63,018 nucleotides of DNA. It comes from Roseibium aggregatum (GTDB lineage: Bacteria; Pseudomonadota; Alphaproteobacteria; Rhizobiales; Stappiaceae). Of this stretch, positions 52,893 to 61,784 are shown one piece after another; position 1 is the first letter of the stretch, and every line of letters begins with the position of its first letter. The position numbers and the translations under genes are program-made. The stretch is taken from NCBI RefSeq assembly GCF_014692675.1, contig NZ_JABFCZ010000032.1, forward strand, positions 1 through 63,018, written 5' to 3'. The notes beneath the pieces were generated by a model, which saw only the letters and a list, made by a program, of their open reading frames with translations, searched no databases and was not told the origin of the DNA.

Positions 52893-54539
52893 TTGTCGCA
52901 TCGCTATATAAATTTCCTAAGAACGGTTGTCATAGCGCTGGTGATGGCGACAGCGCCGCTTTTTGCTGCGAACATGATCCTCAATCAGTACGCCGAAAGC
53001 CAGGCGCGTTCCGAAATGGAGGCGATGGGAACACGGTATCTTCAGCGGGCCGAGATTTCCATCAGTTCCACAGTGACCGCGCTCCAGCGTCTGGACCGGG
53101 ATGATATCCAGACCTGCGATGCGGCCGACCGCCTGCTTTACCAGAAGGTGGTTTCCACCGAAGGCGTGATCGATTCGATCGGCCTGGTCGATGCGTCCGG
53201 CAAGCGGATGTGCGTCGTTCCCGACATGGAACTGACCGGAGAAGCGATCCTGCCGATCCTGCGCCAGGACGGTCCGCTCGTCGGCATCGGCATGCTGGAC
53301 CGGAGTTTCCAGGGCGCGCGCGCAGCTGTCATCAGCTGGGACCTGCAGAATTCCTACCGTCTGTTCGCCGAAGTGACCCCGGCCGCCATCGCGATCGACC
53401 CGGGACCGGAATTCCTGCGCGCCTACCGCCGCGCGGAAATCCGTCTCGGCAACGATCTGCTGTGGTTTTCCGTCGGCGGCTACAATTCGGAAGGGTCCGA
53501 TCCCAACGACACGCTGGTCGTCAATGTGGCGTCGAAGCAGTATCCATTGCACGCGACGATCGTCGCGCCGATCTCGGCCGCCATTCAGGCCGTCCAGCCG
53601 CTCAAGGTCGTGGCCGCTGCGGCCTGTGCGGGGCTTGCGCTGCTTCTGGTGGCGATCGGCGTCTGGATTTCCTGGCGTCCGGAAAGCGAAGCCAACGACG
53701 AATTCGTCGCGGCAATCCGCAATGGCGAATTCATTCCGTACTATCAGCCGGTCATGGATATCGAGACCGGCAAGCTCCGCGGCTGCGAAGTGCTGATGCG
53801 CTGGCGGCGGCCGAACGGCATGATCGTGTCGCCGGGTCAATTCATGGCCTATGCCGAAAGCACCGGCCACATCTTCGATATGACCCGCCACATCATGGTC
53901 CAGACTACCGAAGAAGTGGGTGAGCTTTATGGCGAGAACCCTGATCTGAAACTGTCAATCAACCTGTTCGCTGGTCACTTCCTGGACCGTCAGATCGTTT
54001 CCGATATCCAGCAGATCTACGAAAAATCCGACATTGCCTACCAGCAACTCGTGGTCGAGGTGACGGAGCGCCATCCGCTGGACGACATGGACCGGGCGCG
54101 CAAGATCATTGCCGAGCTGCAGGCGCTCGGCGTTCGCGTCGCGCTCGACGACGTGGGAACCGGCCACGGCGGCATGGCCTATCTGCAGAAACTCGGCGTG
54201 GATATCATCAAAATCGACAAGATGTTCATCGACACCATCGGCCTGGACGATAATTCCACGACCATCGTCGATTCCATGGTGGAACTGGCGGACAATCTCG
54301 GCATGGGCATCATCGCCGAGGGCGTGGAGACGGAAGAGCAGATCGAAAGGCTGCTGGAACTCGGTGTGACCGCCGCGCAAGGGTATTATTACGCAGCTCC
54401 CATGCCGGCCTCGGAATACATTGCCTTTGCCGAGCGTGTGGAAGAGGAAGAGCGCGAGCGGGCCCGCTTGGCTGCGGAAGCCGATGCGGCGGAAAAATCC
54501 GCCGAGGCAGGGGCCCTGGGCAGGGACGCTGCCGCCTGA
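52893..54539 (+). CDS. Membrane-anchored EAL phosphodiesterase with a CSS-like sensor
   Basis: Predicted c-di-GMP phosphodiesterase of 548 residues starting at TTG 52893, with GAGGAG about 13 bases upstream. An N-terminal helix (about 9-30) and a second helix (about 238-262) bracket a periplasmic domain with only two cysteines, Cys75 and Cys107, like the redox-sensing CSS domain. The EAL domain (about 275-525) retains the catalytic set: EVL in CEVLMRW, Asn in SINL, Glu in EVTE, DD in ALDDVGTG, Lys in IKIDK, Glu in AEGVET and Gln in QGYYYAAP. No GGDEF domain is present. A charged tail of about 25 residues ends the protein. Confidence 0.92.
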   Translation: MSHRYINFLRTVVIALVMATAPLFAANMILNQYAESQARSEMEAMGTRYLQRAEISISSTVTALQRLDRDDIQTCDAADRLLYQKVVSTEGVIDSIGLVDASGKRMCVVPDMELTGEAILPILRQDGPLVGIGMLDRSFQGARAAVISWDLQNSYRLFAEVTPAAIAIDPGPEFLRAYRRAEIRLGNDLLWFSVGGYNSEGSDPNDTLVVNVASKQYPLHATIVAPISAAIQAVQPLKVVAAAACAGLALLLVAIGVWISWRPESEANDEFVAAIRNGEFIPYYQPVMDIETGKLRGCEVLMRWRRPNGMIVSPGQFMAYAESTGHIFDMTRHIMVQTTEEVGELYGENPDLKLSINLFAGHFLDRQIVSDIQQIYEKSDIAYQQLVVEVTERHPLDDMDRARKIIAELQALGVRVALDDVGTGHGGMAYLQKLGVDIIKIDKMFIDTIGLDDNSTTIVDSMVELADNLGMGIIAEGVETEEQIERLLELGVTAAQGYYYAAPMPASEYIAFAERVEEEERERARLAAEADAAEKSAEAGALGRDAAA

Positions 54540-54616
54540 TCCCGGTCCAATCCGAAAACCGTATCTGTCTTTCTATTCAACAACTTGATTGATTTGTCGG
54601 AATCTGAATCAGAACT

Positions 54617-54634
54617 TTAGGGTACGGACCCTAA
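54617..54634. promoter_or_regulatory. Operator-like dyad at the allA stop codon
   Basis: TTAGGGTACGGACCCTAA has 7-base arms around ACGG and spans the allA stop codon. Its core GGGTACGGACCC (54620-54631) occurs again, as the exact reverse complement, upstream of allE at 56078-56089. It could also be a small terminator, but no T-run follows on the minus strand. Confidence 0.45.
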
Positions 54635-55125
54635 GCCTGCTCTATCCGATAGGGTGCTTCGAACCAGAATTCCTCCAGATTGTCGCCGCCGCCGATCCGG
54701 TCGATCACGCAGAAAAGGCCGGGGTCCGACAGCGGCGTCAGCACGCCGTGCCATGTGTTTCTGAAGAAATTGATGCCCTGGCCGGGACGGGTGGCGAACG
54801 CCTGCGGGCGACCCGGCCGTCCGCCGTCGTCGGGACAGACGACGACGAGAAACGGCTCCTGCGTCATGGGCAGGAAAGCCTGGCTGCCGAGCGGATGCCG
54901 CTCCACCATGTCCAGCGCATAGGGCAGGGTGCGCTTCTGCGACAGGAACAGGCTGACACCGGCGCGGGCATCCTCGCCGGTGAAATCCAGCGTCGCCAGA
55001 TCATGGTAGCGGCCGCACAGGCCCTGGTTGATAAGCTTGTCCGGTTCTCCGGCCGCTTCGAGGATTTCTCCGAACGGCGCGAACGCATCCGCCGTCAGCG
55101 GTTCGATCTTGATGGTCTCGGTCAT
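54631..55125 (-). CDS. allA: Ureidoglycolate lyase
   Basis: Splits ureidoglycolate to glyoxylate and urea at the end of allantoin breakdown. The 164 residues match AllA: IEPLTADAFAPFGEILE at the start, FLSQKRTLPYALDMVERHPLGSQ, and the cupin-like block NTWHGVLTPLSDPG with the conserved His. It lies seven bases after allE, so the two are one operon for the ureidoglycine-ureidoglycolate steps. No allantoinase or allantoicase gene is in this window. Confidence 0.95.
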   Translation of the reverse strand: MTETIKIEPLTADAFAPFGEILEAAGEPDKLINQGLCGRYHDLATLDFTGEDARAGVSLFLSQKRTLPYALDMVERHPLGSQAFLPMTQEPFLVVVCPDDGGRPGRPQAFATRPGQGINFFRNTWHGVLTPLSDPGLFCVIDRIGGGDNLEEFWFEAPYRIEQA

Positions 55126-55132
55126 GGGAGCC

Positions 55133-55972
55133 TCAACGCAGCTTCATGTGCCGGTTGACGTCCTTGTAGAGCAGGTAGCGGAACTTGCCCGGTCCGCCCG
55201 CGTAACAGGCCTGCGGGCAGAAGGCGCGCAGCCACATGTAGTCCCCGGCCTCCACTTCCACCCAGTCCTGGTTCAGCCGGTAGACGGCCTTGCCTTCGAG
55301 CACGTAGAGCCCGTGTTCCATCACGTGTGTTTCAGCGAAGGGAATGACGGCGCCCGGCTCGAAGGTGACGATGGTCACGTGCATGTCGTGGCGCATGTCG
55401 TCGGGATCGACGAAACGGGAGGTCGCCCATTTGCCGTCGGTCCCCGGCATCGGGTTCGGCGTGACGTCGTTTTCGTTGGTCACGAAGGCCGCGGGCGTAT
55501 CGATCCCTTCCACCTTGTCATAGGCTTTCCGGATCCAGTGGAACCGGGCTGCGTCCCGGCCGGTGTTGGTGACCTGCCAGTCCGCCCCGGGCGGTATGTA
55601 GGCATAGCCGCCGGGCTCCATCGGGAACACCTTGCCGAACAGCGTCAGCGTCAGCAGACCTTCGACCACGAACAGAACCGCTTCGGCTTCAGGGTCGGTT
55701 TCCGGGCGGGTGCTGCCGCCGCCGGGCTGCACTTCCATGATGTATTGCGAGAAAGTCTCCGCGAAGCCGGACAGCGGCCGCGAGATCACCCAGGCCCGGG
55801 TCTTGTCCCAGAACGGCAGGTTGCTGGTGACGATATCGCGCATGGTGCCCTTGGGGATCACCGCGTAGGCTTCTGTAAAGACGGCGCGGTCGGTCAGAAG
55901 CTGGGTCTGAGGCGGATGTCCTCCGGTCGGCGCATAATAGGGGCCTGACTGATTTGAACTGTCCATCTGCAT
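55133..55972 (-). CDS. allE: (S)-ureidoglycine aminohydrolase, bicupin
   Basis: Manganese-dependent bicupin that converts ureidoglycine to ureidoglycolate and ammonia, feeding AllA. The 279-residue protein has two cupin domains (about 45-140 and 180-270). The second holds the metal ligand block PFAETHVMEHGLYVLEGKA. The start may be ATG 55972 or, with better spacing to AAGGA, ATG 55966. First gene of the operon; an operator-like motif lies upstream. Confidence 0.93.
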   Translation of the reverse strand: MQMDSSNQSGPYYAPTGGHPPQTQLLTDRAVFTEAYAVIPKGTMRDIVTSNLPFWDKTRAWVISRPLSGFAETFSQYIMEVQPGGGSTRPETDPEAEAVLFVVEGLLTLTLFGKVFPMEPGGYAYIPPGADWQVTNTGRDAARFHWIRKAYDKVEGIDTPAAFVTNENDVTPNPMPGTDGKWATSRFVDPDDMRHDMHVTIVTFEPGAVIPFAETHVMEHGLYVLEGKAVYRLNQDWVEVEAGDYMWLRAFCPQACYAGGPGKFRYLLYKDVNRHMKLR

Positions 55973-56077
55973 TATCCTTGGGTGCGCCTGGCTCGGGAAA
56001 TTCTCCTCGCTTTTGTAGGTATCTGCACCCGGTGGTCAAGCACTTCCGGATGTGATCTCCTGAATACAGAATTTTAT

Positions 56078-56089
56078 GGGTCCGTACCC
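56078..56089. promoter_or_regulatory. Second copy of the 12-base operator-like motif
   Basis: GGGTCCGTACCC is the reverse complement of 54620-54631. It lies in the divergent spacer, 106 bases from the allE start and 30 bases before the ATG of the downstream plus-strand gene, so it could control either. Confidence 0.45.
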
Positions 56090-56118
56090 CAGAGGCAAAG
56101 CCACCAACGGAGGAAGCC

Positions 56119-56439
56119 ATGCCGGAAATTTCCGCCAAGTCAGATTGCCAGACCGTGCTCACGACCTTCGAGATGACGCCGGGCACCTGCTACGACCTCA
56201 TGGAAGAACTGAAGGACGCCTACGAGACCTTCATCCGGCACCAGCCGGGGTTCATCGGCGCGGGTCTTCATGTCAACGACGCTCAGACGCGCATCGCCAA
56301 CTACTCCCAGTGGAAGCGGCGGGAGGATTTCCTGGCCATGCTCCGGTCCGAAGAGATGCGTGAGCGCAATCGCCGGCTCAGCGCCTTGTGCAAGAGCTTC
56401 GAGCCGGTGATGTACGACGTCGTCGCAAGCTTCGATTAG
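56119..56439 (+). CDS. Antibiotic biosynthesis monooxygenase (ABM) fold protein
   Basis: Small dimeric alpha/beta-barrel type protein of 106 residues. The pattern VLTTFEMTPGTCYDLMEELKDAYETF then QPGFIGAGLHVNDAQTRIANYSQWKRREDFLAML is typical of ABM domains (about 12-85). Such proteins include quinone-forming monooxygenases and haem-degrading enzymes, but most are uncharacterised. A good AGGAAG site precedes the ATG. Divergent from allE. An AraC regulator gene follows 95 bases on. Confidence 0.85.
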   Translation: MPEISAKSDCQTVLTTFEMTPGTCYDLMEELKDAYETFIRHQPGFIGAGLHVNDAQTRIANYSQWKRREDFLAMLRSEEMRERNRRLSALCKSFEPVMYDVVASFD

Positions 56440-56534
56440 CCCCGGACGCCAGAACGTGCTGCCGGAACCGCAAGATCGGTCGAGCGCGGCGCGTCCGCGT
56501 GCGCTCAACTCGTGCCGCCACGGAGGACGGAACG

Positions 56535-57416
56535 ATGACGGCAGCGCTTCAAACCTACCATGCCCGGATGCAGCGGGTGCTGGACCACATAGACCGGCAT
56601 CTGGACGGCGATCTGGACCTGGACGGACTGAGCGCCGTCGCCGCCTTTTCGAAATTTCATTTCCATCGGCAGTTCACGGCGACCTTCGGGCTGTCCGTGC
56701 ATCGCTACATCCAGTTGGCCCGCATGAAGCGGGCGTCCTATCGGCTGGCCTACCGCGACGACGAACCCGTCACGGAAATCGCGATGGATGCCGGTTACGA
56801 GGCTCCGGATGCGTCTGCCCGCGCTTTCAGGCATCGGTTCGGGCAATCGCCGTCATCGTTCCGGAAATCTCCCGACTGGGAACCGTGGCTTGCGGCCTTC
56901 GGGCCACTCGACAACGCGAGGAGCAAGCGCATGCAGAAGACCTTTACTCCCGACGACGTGGAGATCCGCGACGTCCCGACCACGCGGGTGGCGATCCTTG
57001 AACATCGGGGCGACCCGGCGACGCTCGGTGCCACGATCCAGCGGTTCATCGCCTGGCGCAAGGCCGCCGGCCTGCATCCGGATAAAAGCCCGACCTTCAA
57101 CGTCTGGCGTTCGGAGCGGCGCCCTGCGTCACCTGCCGATTACAGCGTGGACCTGTGCGTCGGAACCGACCGGCCGATTGAAGCGAATGGCGAGGCGATC
57201 AGGGCAGGCGAGATCCCCGGCGGGCGCTGCGCGGTGCTGCGCGTGGTCGGCAACACCGACAATCTGGAGCCCGCCGCGCTTTACCTCTATCGCGACTGGC
57301 TTCCCGATAGCGGCGAGGAGGCGCGCGACTTCCCGATCTACTGCCAGCGGGTGAGCTTCTTTCCGGAAGTGCCGGAACACGAAGCGATTGCCGACCTGTT
57401 CCTGCCGCTGAAATAG
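56535..57416 (+). CDS. AraC-family regulator with GyrI-like effector domain
   Basis: Transcription regulator of 293 residues from ATG 56535, which follows GGAGG. Two helix-turn-helix units lie at the N terminus (about 8-110: LSAVAAFSKFHFHRQFTATFG and VTEIAMDAGYEAPDASARAF). A GyrI-like ligand-binding domain (about 130-293) starts VEIRDVPTTRVAILEHRG. This Rob/SoxS-plus-GyrI layout often controls drug or small-molecule responses. The target is unknown; the adjacent ABM gene is a candidate. Confidence 0.92.
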   Translation: MTAALQTYHARMQRVLDHIDRHLDGDLDLDGLSAVAAFSKFHFHRQFTATFGLSVHRYIQLARMKRASYRLAYRDDEPVTEIAMDAGYEAPDASARAFRHRFGQSPSSFRKSPDWEPWLAAFGPLDNARSKRMQKTFTPDDVEIRDVPTTRVAILEHRGDPATLGATIQRFIAWRKAAGLHPDKSPTFNVWRSERRPASPADYSVDLCVGTDRPIEANGEAIRAGEIPGGRCAVLRVVGNTDNLEPAALYLYRDWLPDSGEEARDFPIYCQRVSFFPEVPEHEAIADLFLPLK

Positions 57417-57436
57417 GTCCGTCCGTCGGTTCCGGC

Positions 57437-58393
57437 CTAGCCGGCCCCGATCTGCAGGAACCACATCAGGGCGCTGATCGTGAAGAAGGACAGGATCGTC
57501 ATGGCGAACATGGCAAGGGCTGCCGTGTTTTCCTGCCCGTAGCTTTGCGCCAGGATCGGGTAGGTCGCCATGGCGGGCGTCGCGACCATCAGAAGGCCGG
57601 CGGTCTCCAGGACGGGATCGCCGGTCCCAAGGCCGAAGGCCGTCAGGATCGCAAGGCATGTTGCAAGCATGGCCGGCATCAGGACCAGCTTGCCCAGGAC
57701 CACGGCGGCGATCTTCAGGTTGACGGCGCCGAGAGGCAGGCCGGCCAGGGTTCCGCCGATGACGATCAGGGAAACGGCGACACTGGAAGAGGCAAGCAGG
57801 CCGATCGGCTTTGAAACGATTTCCGGCAGCTGCAAACCCGACAGCGAGACGGTCATTCCGAAAATGATGGCAATGATGAACGGGTTGAGGAGCACCTTGA
57901 CCGCGATCTGCCGGCCCGTATCGAGGGTGATCTTCCCCCCGCCGCTGGCCCGTTCGGCCATGATGAGGACGAGCGGGATCATGACCAGGGTTTCGACGAT
58001 CATGTTGAGCGCAAGCGCGGTTCCGGCCATGGACGGAAGCGCCATCACCACGATCGGATAGCCGATCAGCCCGCTGTTGGAGCAGGACATGCCCATGCCG
58101 TGGAAGGTGCTTTCCGCCCGCGACATGCGGAAGCCGCGCTTGGCAAGGTGATAGCCGAAGAAAAACAGGACAACCGAGGTAATCAGAAACGCGGTCAGGT
58201 AGCCGGTGTTGAGAACCTCGCCCGGCGACCGGCTGGAAACGGCGCGGAAAATCAGCGCCGGCACGGCGAAGTTGATCACGTATTTGCCCAGCACCCGCAA
58301 TTCGGGCGCGGCGAATACGTTTTTCAGCACGGCGAAATAGCCGGCGGCGATCAGGGCGAAGATCGTGCCGCTGATGGTCAAGACATTGAGCAA
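57437..58393 (-). CDS. AEC (auxin efflux carrier) family permease
   Basis: Integral membrane protein with ten predicted helices in two five-helix repeats and the family glycine/asparagine-rich blocks GMSCSNSGLIGYPIVVMALP and LLNPFIIAIIFGM. I place the start at TTG 58393 (318 residues), where similarity to AEC N termini begins (LNVLTISGTIFALIAAGY). A GTG at 58489 would add 32 residues of non-membrane sequence. The substrate is probably an organic acid or related anion; not determinable. Confidence 0.85.
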   Translation of the reverse strand: MLNVLTISGTIFALIAAGYFAVLKNVFAAPELRVLGKYVINFAVPALIFRAVSSRSPGEVLNTGYLTAFLITSVVLFFFGYHLAKRGFRMSRAESTFHGMGMSCSNSGLIGYPIVVMALPSMAGTALALNMIVETLVMIPLVLIMAERASGGGKITLDTGRQIAVKVLLNPFIIAIIFGMTVSLSGLQLPEIVSKPIGLLASSSVAVSLIVIGGTLAGLPLGAVNLKIAAVVLGKLVLMPAMLATCLAILTAFGLGTGDPVLETAGLLMVATPAMATYPILAQSYGQENTAALAMFAMTILSFFTISALMWFLQIGAG

Positions 58394-58603
58394 GAGGAAA
58401 GATCCCGGATGAGGCAGTCGGCTGGTGCTATGACGCTTTTGCACGGCCGTGGCAAGGTCGTGGGGACCGAAAGAAACGGGGAAGAACACGTTTCCAATAA
58501 GGACGGCGCCGATTCAATTCCCTGGAGGGCGCGCATGCCGTGATTTCAGTTGAGGGAATTGCGATCAGGATTTGCCGAAGGTGCCCGCGCCGGGAGCCGC
58601 AGA

Positions 58604-59755
58604 TCAGGACTGGCGGGCCTTCGTCACCAGAACCGCCAGTTCCGATTGCCTGCTCACCCCGGTCTTCTGCATCGCGGCCTTGAGCTGATTTCGAATGGTG
58701 TGAATGCTCACCCCGCGCTCGTCCGCGAGTTCATCGGGCCGCTTTCCGTTTGCAATGCCCATCGAGATCGCAGTTTCCGCTTCGGTCAATCCGTAGCGAT
58801 TGCGCAACCTGTGCCCGTGCGGGTCGACGTCGCGGGCCGGGCTGATCGTCACGAGAAGGGCTCTGCGCCAATATCCCAGCAACAGCGGGAAGGGCGAAAC
58901 GGCATGCATCTCCGGCTCGAACACGACCATGCGGCACATGTAGTCCGGCCCGCTCTCCGGCCCCGGTATCGGGACCCGGCAGTTGACGGTCGGACGGCCC
59001 GTCGCAAGGGCGAGCCGGCAATGCGCCAGTTGCTCCGCGGCGGCAGGATCCTGGAAATGGATCCGGCCGGCATGATCGTCTCTCAGGACGGTTCCTTCCT
59101 GCAGCAATTGCAGGCCGGTCGGGTTCGCATGGAGCAGAAAGCCGTTTTCCGCCAGCAGCAATATGGCCGCATCGCCGGCGACCGCGCCATTCAGCAGCAG
59201 GTCCCGTTCCAGGGATTGTCCGGCAAGTGCCCGGCTGATCTCGAACGCCTGTTGCAGGTGGGGCGTGACGAGACCAACGGTCTGCAGCCAGGCGGCTTCC
59301 AGCTTCTCCTCGTCCTTCAGCCGGATGTTGCCGCCGAAGGCGATCAGCCGGGTCTCGTCCTTGAAGATCAGGGCCCCGCCGCCGGCCGCGACGTTCTCCT
59401 GCGGTCGAACCCAGTCGTTGTAGAATTCGGTCTCGAACAGCGTCTGTTTGGAACACATGTGCTGGGAGGGAATGACGACACCGGCTTCATGCGTCGCAAA
59501 GCCCGGGGCCCAAGCGTTTATCTCGCCGTAATAGTCGTTGTAGCTGTCGATGTAGCCGGGGTCGTATCCGGCCGCCGTCAGTCCGAGGGACAGGCCGGCG
59601 GGAATGTCGTAGCCGAACAGATGGGTGCGCACGCCGCCGGTGACCCGGGTCAGCTCCTCCAGAAAGCCATGCCAGCAATTCTGATCGAAAACGGCCGCGT
59701 AGATCAGACGCGTCAGGTTCGCGTAGTCCGCGAGGCTGATCGGCTCGTCCGGCAA
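58604..59755 (-). CDS. LuxR-type helix-turn-helix regulator
   Basis: A 383-residue protein from TTG 59755, which follows GGGGAAGAGAC. The C-terminal LuxR DNA-binding domain (about 318-383) reads YGLTEAETAISMGIANGKRPDELADERGVSIHTIRNQLKAAMQKTG-like. The first 300 residues do not match the acyl-homoserine-lactone domain; the region around 195-290 may be PAS-like (ILLLAENGFLLHANPTGLQLL). Similar long LuxR proteins are common, uncharacterised regulators in rhizobial relatives. Signal and targets unknown. Confidence 0.88.
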   Translation of the reverse strand: MPDEPISLADYANLTRLIYAAVFDQNCWHGFLEELTRVTGGVRTHLFGYDIPAGLSLGLTAAGYDPGYIDSYNDYYGEINAWAPGFATHEAGVVIPSQHMCSKQTLFETEFYNDWVRPQENVAAGGGALIFKDETRLIAFGGNIRLKDEEKLEAAWLQTVGLVTPHLQQAFEISRALAGQSLERDLLLNGAVAGDAAILLLAENGFLLHANPTGLQLLQEGTVLRDDHAGRIHFQDPAAAEQLAHCRLALATGRPTVNCRVPIPGPESGPDYMCRMVVFEPEMHAVSPFPLLLGYWRRALLVTISPARDVDPHGHRLRNRYGLTEAETAISMGIANGKRPDELADERGVSIHTIRNQLKAAMQKTGVSRQSELAVLVTKARQS

Positions 59756-59897
59756 GTCTCTTCCCCGTAAGGCGTCAATCGATGGTTTTCGTTATACGCT
59801 GTTCCGGCACGCGTTCTTTTCAAAAATCATTACAAGCCCAGCCGGAGCACCGTGACGCGCCTCCGATCCGGGACACGGACCGGTGGAACGGGACAAC

Positions 59898-60008
59898 CCG
59901 CCCGGTCGTTTCCGCCGGGCGGGCTGTCTGCTTTTGGGGAGGTTCAGGCCGCCCGATCGTTTCCGCCGGGCGGGCTGTCTGCTTTGGGGAGGTTCAGGCC
60001 GCCCGGTC
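59898..60008. repeat. Tandem duplication of a ~50-base unit covering the aas 3' end
   Basis: Unit 1 (59898-59948, 51 bases) and unit 2 (59949-59998, 50 bases) differ by one substitution and one extra T. A third partial copy starts at 59999. Each unit holds a 9-bp hairpin (CCCGCCCGG / CCGGGCGGG). Unit 2 overlaps the stop codon of the acyl-ACP synthetase gene, so unit 1 duplicates that gene's last bases plus its downstream hairpin. Confidence 0.85.
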
Positions 60009-61616
60009 TGCTTCGCCATCCTCCACCAGTCGGTTCACGCCGGCGAAGTCGATCTTGCCGGAGCCGAGGACCGGGACCTTTGCGACGACGCGAACCTCCG
60101 CCGGCACCATCAGGTCCTGGGCGCCGCGGGCCTTGGCGTGGGCGAGGAAGGCGGCGCGGTCGGCTGCCGGACAGTCGGTGATCAGCACCAGCCGCTCGCC
60201 CTTGCGCTCGTCCTTTATCGCCGCCACGGCGGAGAGGTGCTCCGGCCAGAGTTCGCCCGCGATCTCTTCGACGGAGGCCAGAGACACCATCTCGCCGGCG
60301 ATCTTGGCGAAGCGCTTGGCACGGCCCTTGATGGTGACGAAGCCGTCTTCGTCGATCTCCACCACGTCTCCGGTGTCGTGCCAGCCGTCGACCAGGGGCA
60401 CGACCACGCCCGGGTTGTCGGCCAGCAGGTAACCGACCATGACGTTCGGCCCGGAGATATGCAGGCGGCCGCCGTCTTCCACGCCGGGCACCTTTTCCAG
60501 CCGCGCAGTCATGCCCGGCATCAGCTTCCCGACGGAGCCCGCCTTGTTGTACATCGGCGTATTGATCGCGATGACCGGGGCAGCCTCGGTGATGCCGTAG
60601 CCTTCCAGGATGCGCAGGCCGAAGCGTTCCATGTAGGTCTGGCGCGTCGACGGCTTCACCGGTTCCGCACCTGCGAAGCAGTAGCGCAGAGAGCGGAAGT
60701 CGTAAGCGTGGGCCACGCGGGCATAGCCGTTCAGGAACGTGTCCGTGCCGAACAGGGTCGTGGCGTTCGACGCATAGATCAGCTCCGGAACGATGCGGTA
60801 GTGAAGCGGCGAGGGGTAGAGATAGGTCTGCACGCCGGAAACCAGCGGCAGGATCGTGCCCGCCGTCAGGCCGAAGGAATGGAACATCGGCAGCACGTTG
60901 AAGAGCTTGTCGCTCGGCGTGAAGTCGATGCGTGCCGCCGCCTGGGTGGCGTTGGCAAGCACGTTCCGGTGGCTCAGGACCACGCCCTTGGGCTGGCCCT
61001 CGGAACCGGAGGTGAACATGACGACGGCAACGTCGTCGGCCGAGCGTTTGACCAGCGGATGGGTACGGGTCAGCCGGCCGGCGATCTTGTCCACCATGCC
61101 GATCTCCTTGCGGACATCGTCCATCCAGACGAAGTCCACCTCCTTGCCGACTTCCTCCACCAGGGCGTCCAGCTTGGCCTGGGCGATGAAGGCGCGCGAC
61201 GACAGCACCTTGGTGACCTTCGCGGTGCGGCAGGCGGAGATCACGTTGCGCGCGCCGGAGGTGAAGTTGATCATTGCCGGAACCTTGCCCGCCGACATCA
61301 GCGCCAGCGTGGTCACCACCGTGCCGTTGGCATTGGGCAGCATCACGCCGACGGTTTCGTCGTTGCCCGTGATTTTGGAAAGCTTGCGGGCGAGCACGGC
61401 GGTACCGGTCAGGAGCTTGCCGTAGGTCAGATGGCCTGACACCGGATCCTCCACGGCCGTTTCCGACAGGCCGCGTTCCTTGGCCGTTGCGATCACCTTT
61501 TCGACGATGGTCTGGTCGGCCGCCAGGCTGGTCTGGAAGATCAGGTCGGACATGATCTCGTCGAGTTTCGCGCCGGCAGCAGAACGGCGCTTGCGGCCTT
61601 TCAGCTCGTCGGGCAC
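59994..61616 (-). CDS. aas: Aas-type acyl-ACP synthetase, apparently 5'-truncated
   Basis: AMP-forming ligase that activates fatty acids onto ACP. The 540 residues align end to end with the ligase half of E. coli Aas: MFTSGSEGQPKGVVLSH, YPSPLHYRIVPELIYAS, RFGLRILEGYGITEAAPV, RAKRFAKIAGEMVSL and LGSGKIDF. In Aas, and in longer alphaproteobacterial fusions, a PlsC acyltransferase domain precedes this part. Here it is missing: the GTG start lies inside the inter-domain linker (KGRKRRSAAG). In-frame, family-like sequence continues about ten codons upstream and is then replaced by unrelated low-GC DNA. Ligase motifs are intact; expression is uncertain. Confidence 0.85.
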   Translation of the reverse strand: MPDELKGRKRRSAAGAKLDEIMSDLIFQTSLAADQTIVEKVIATAKERGLSETAVEDPVSGHLTYGKLLTGTAVLARKLSKITGNDETVGVMLPNANGTVVTTLALMSAGKVPAMINFTSGARNVISACRTAKVTKVLSSRAFIAQAKLDALVEEVGKEVDFVWMDDVRKEIGMVDKIAGRLTRTHPLVKRSADDVAVVMFTSGSEGQPKGVVLSHRNVLANATQAAARIDFTPSDKLFNVLPMFHSFGLTAGTILPLVSGVQTYLYPSPLHYRIVPELIYASNATTLFGTDTFLNGYARVAHAYDFRSLRYCFAGAEPVKPSTRQTYMERFGLRILEGYGITEAAPVIAINTPMYNKAGSVGKLMPGMTARLEKVPGVEDGGRLHISGPNVMVGYLLADNPGVVVPLVDGWHDTGDVVEIDEDGFVTIKGRAKRFAKIAGEMVSLASVEEIAGELWPEHLSAVAAIKDERKGERLVLITDCPAADRAAFLAHAKARGAQDLMVPAEVRVVAKVPVLGSGKIDFAGVNRLVEDGEADRAA

Positions 61617-61784
61617 GGTCAGCGCATTGTGTCCGCTCCAGCGAAGGATAAGAGTGAACGATTTATAGAGAACAGATATCGAACAAACTGGCGCAGAGCC
61701 AACGATTGTCGATCTTGCCAGTTGAAAAAAATGACTCCAGCAAGTATTTGCTAACGCGTATTTCTCGAAAACCGGATAGGGCGA

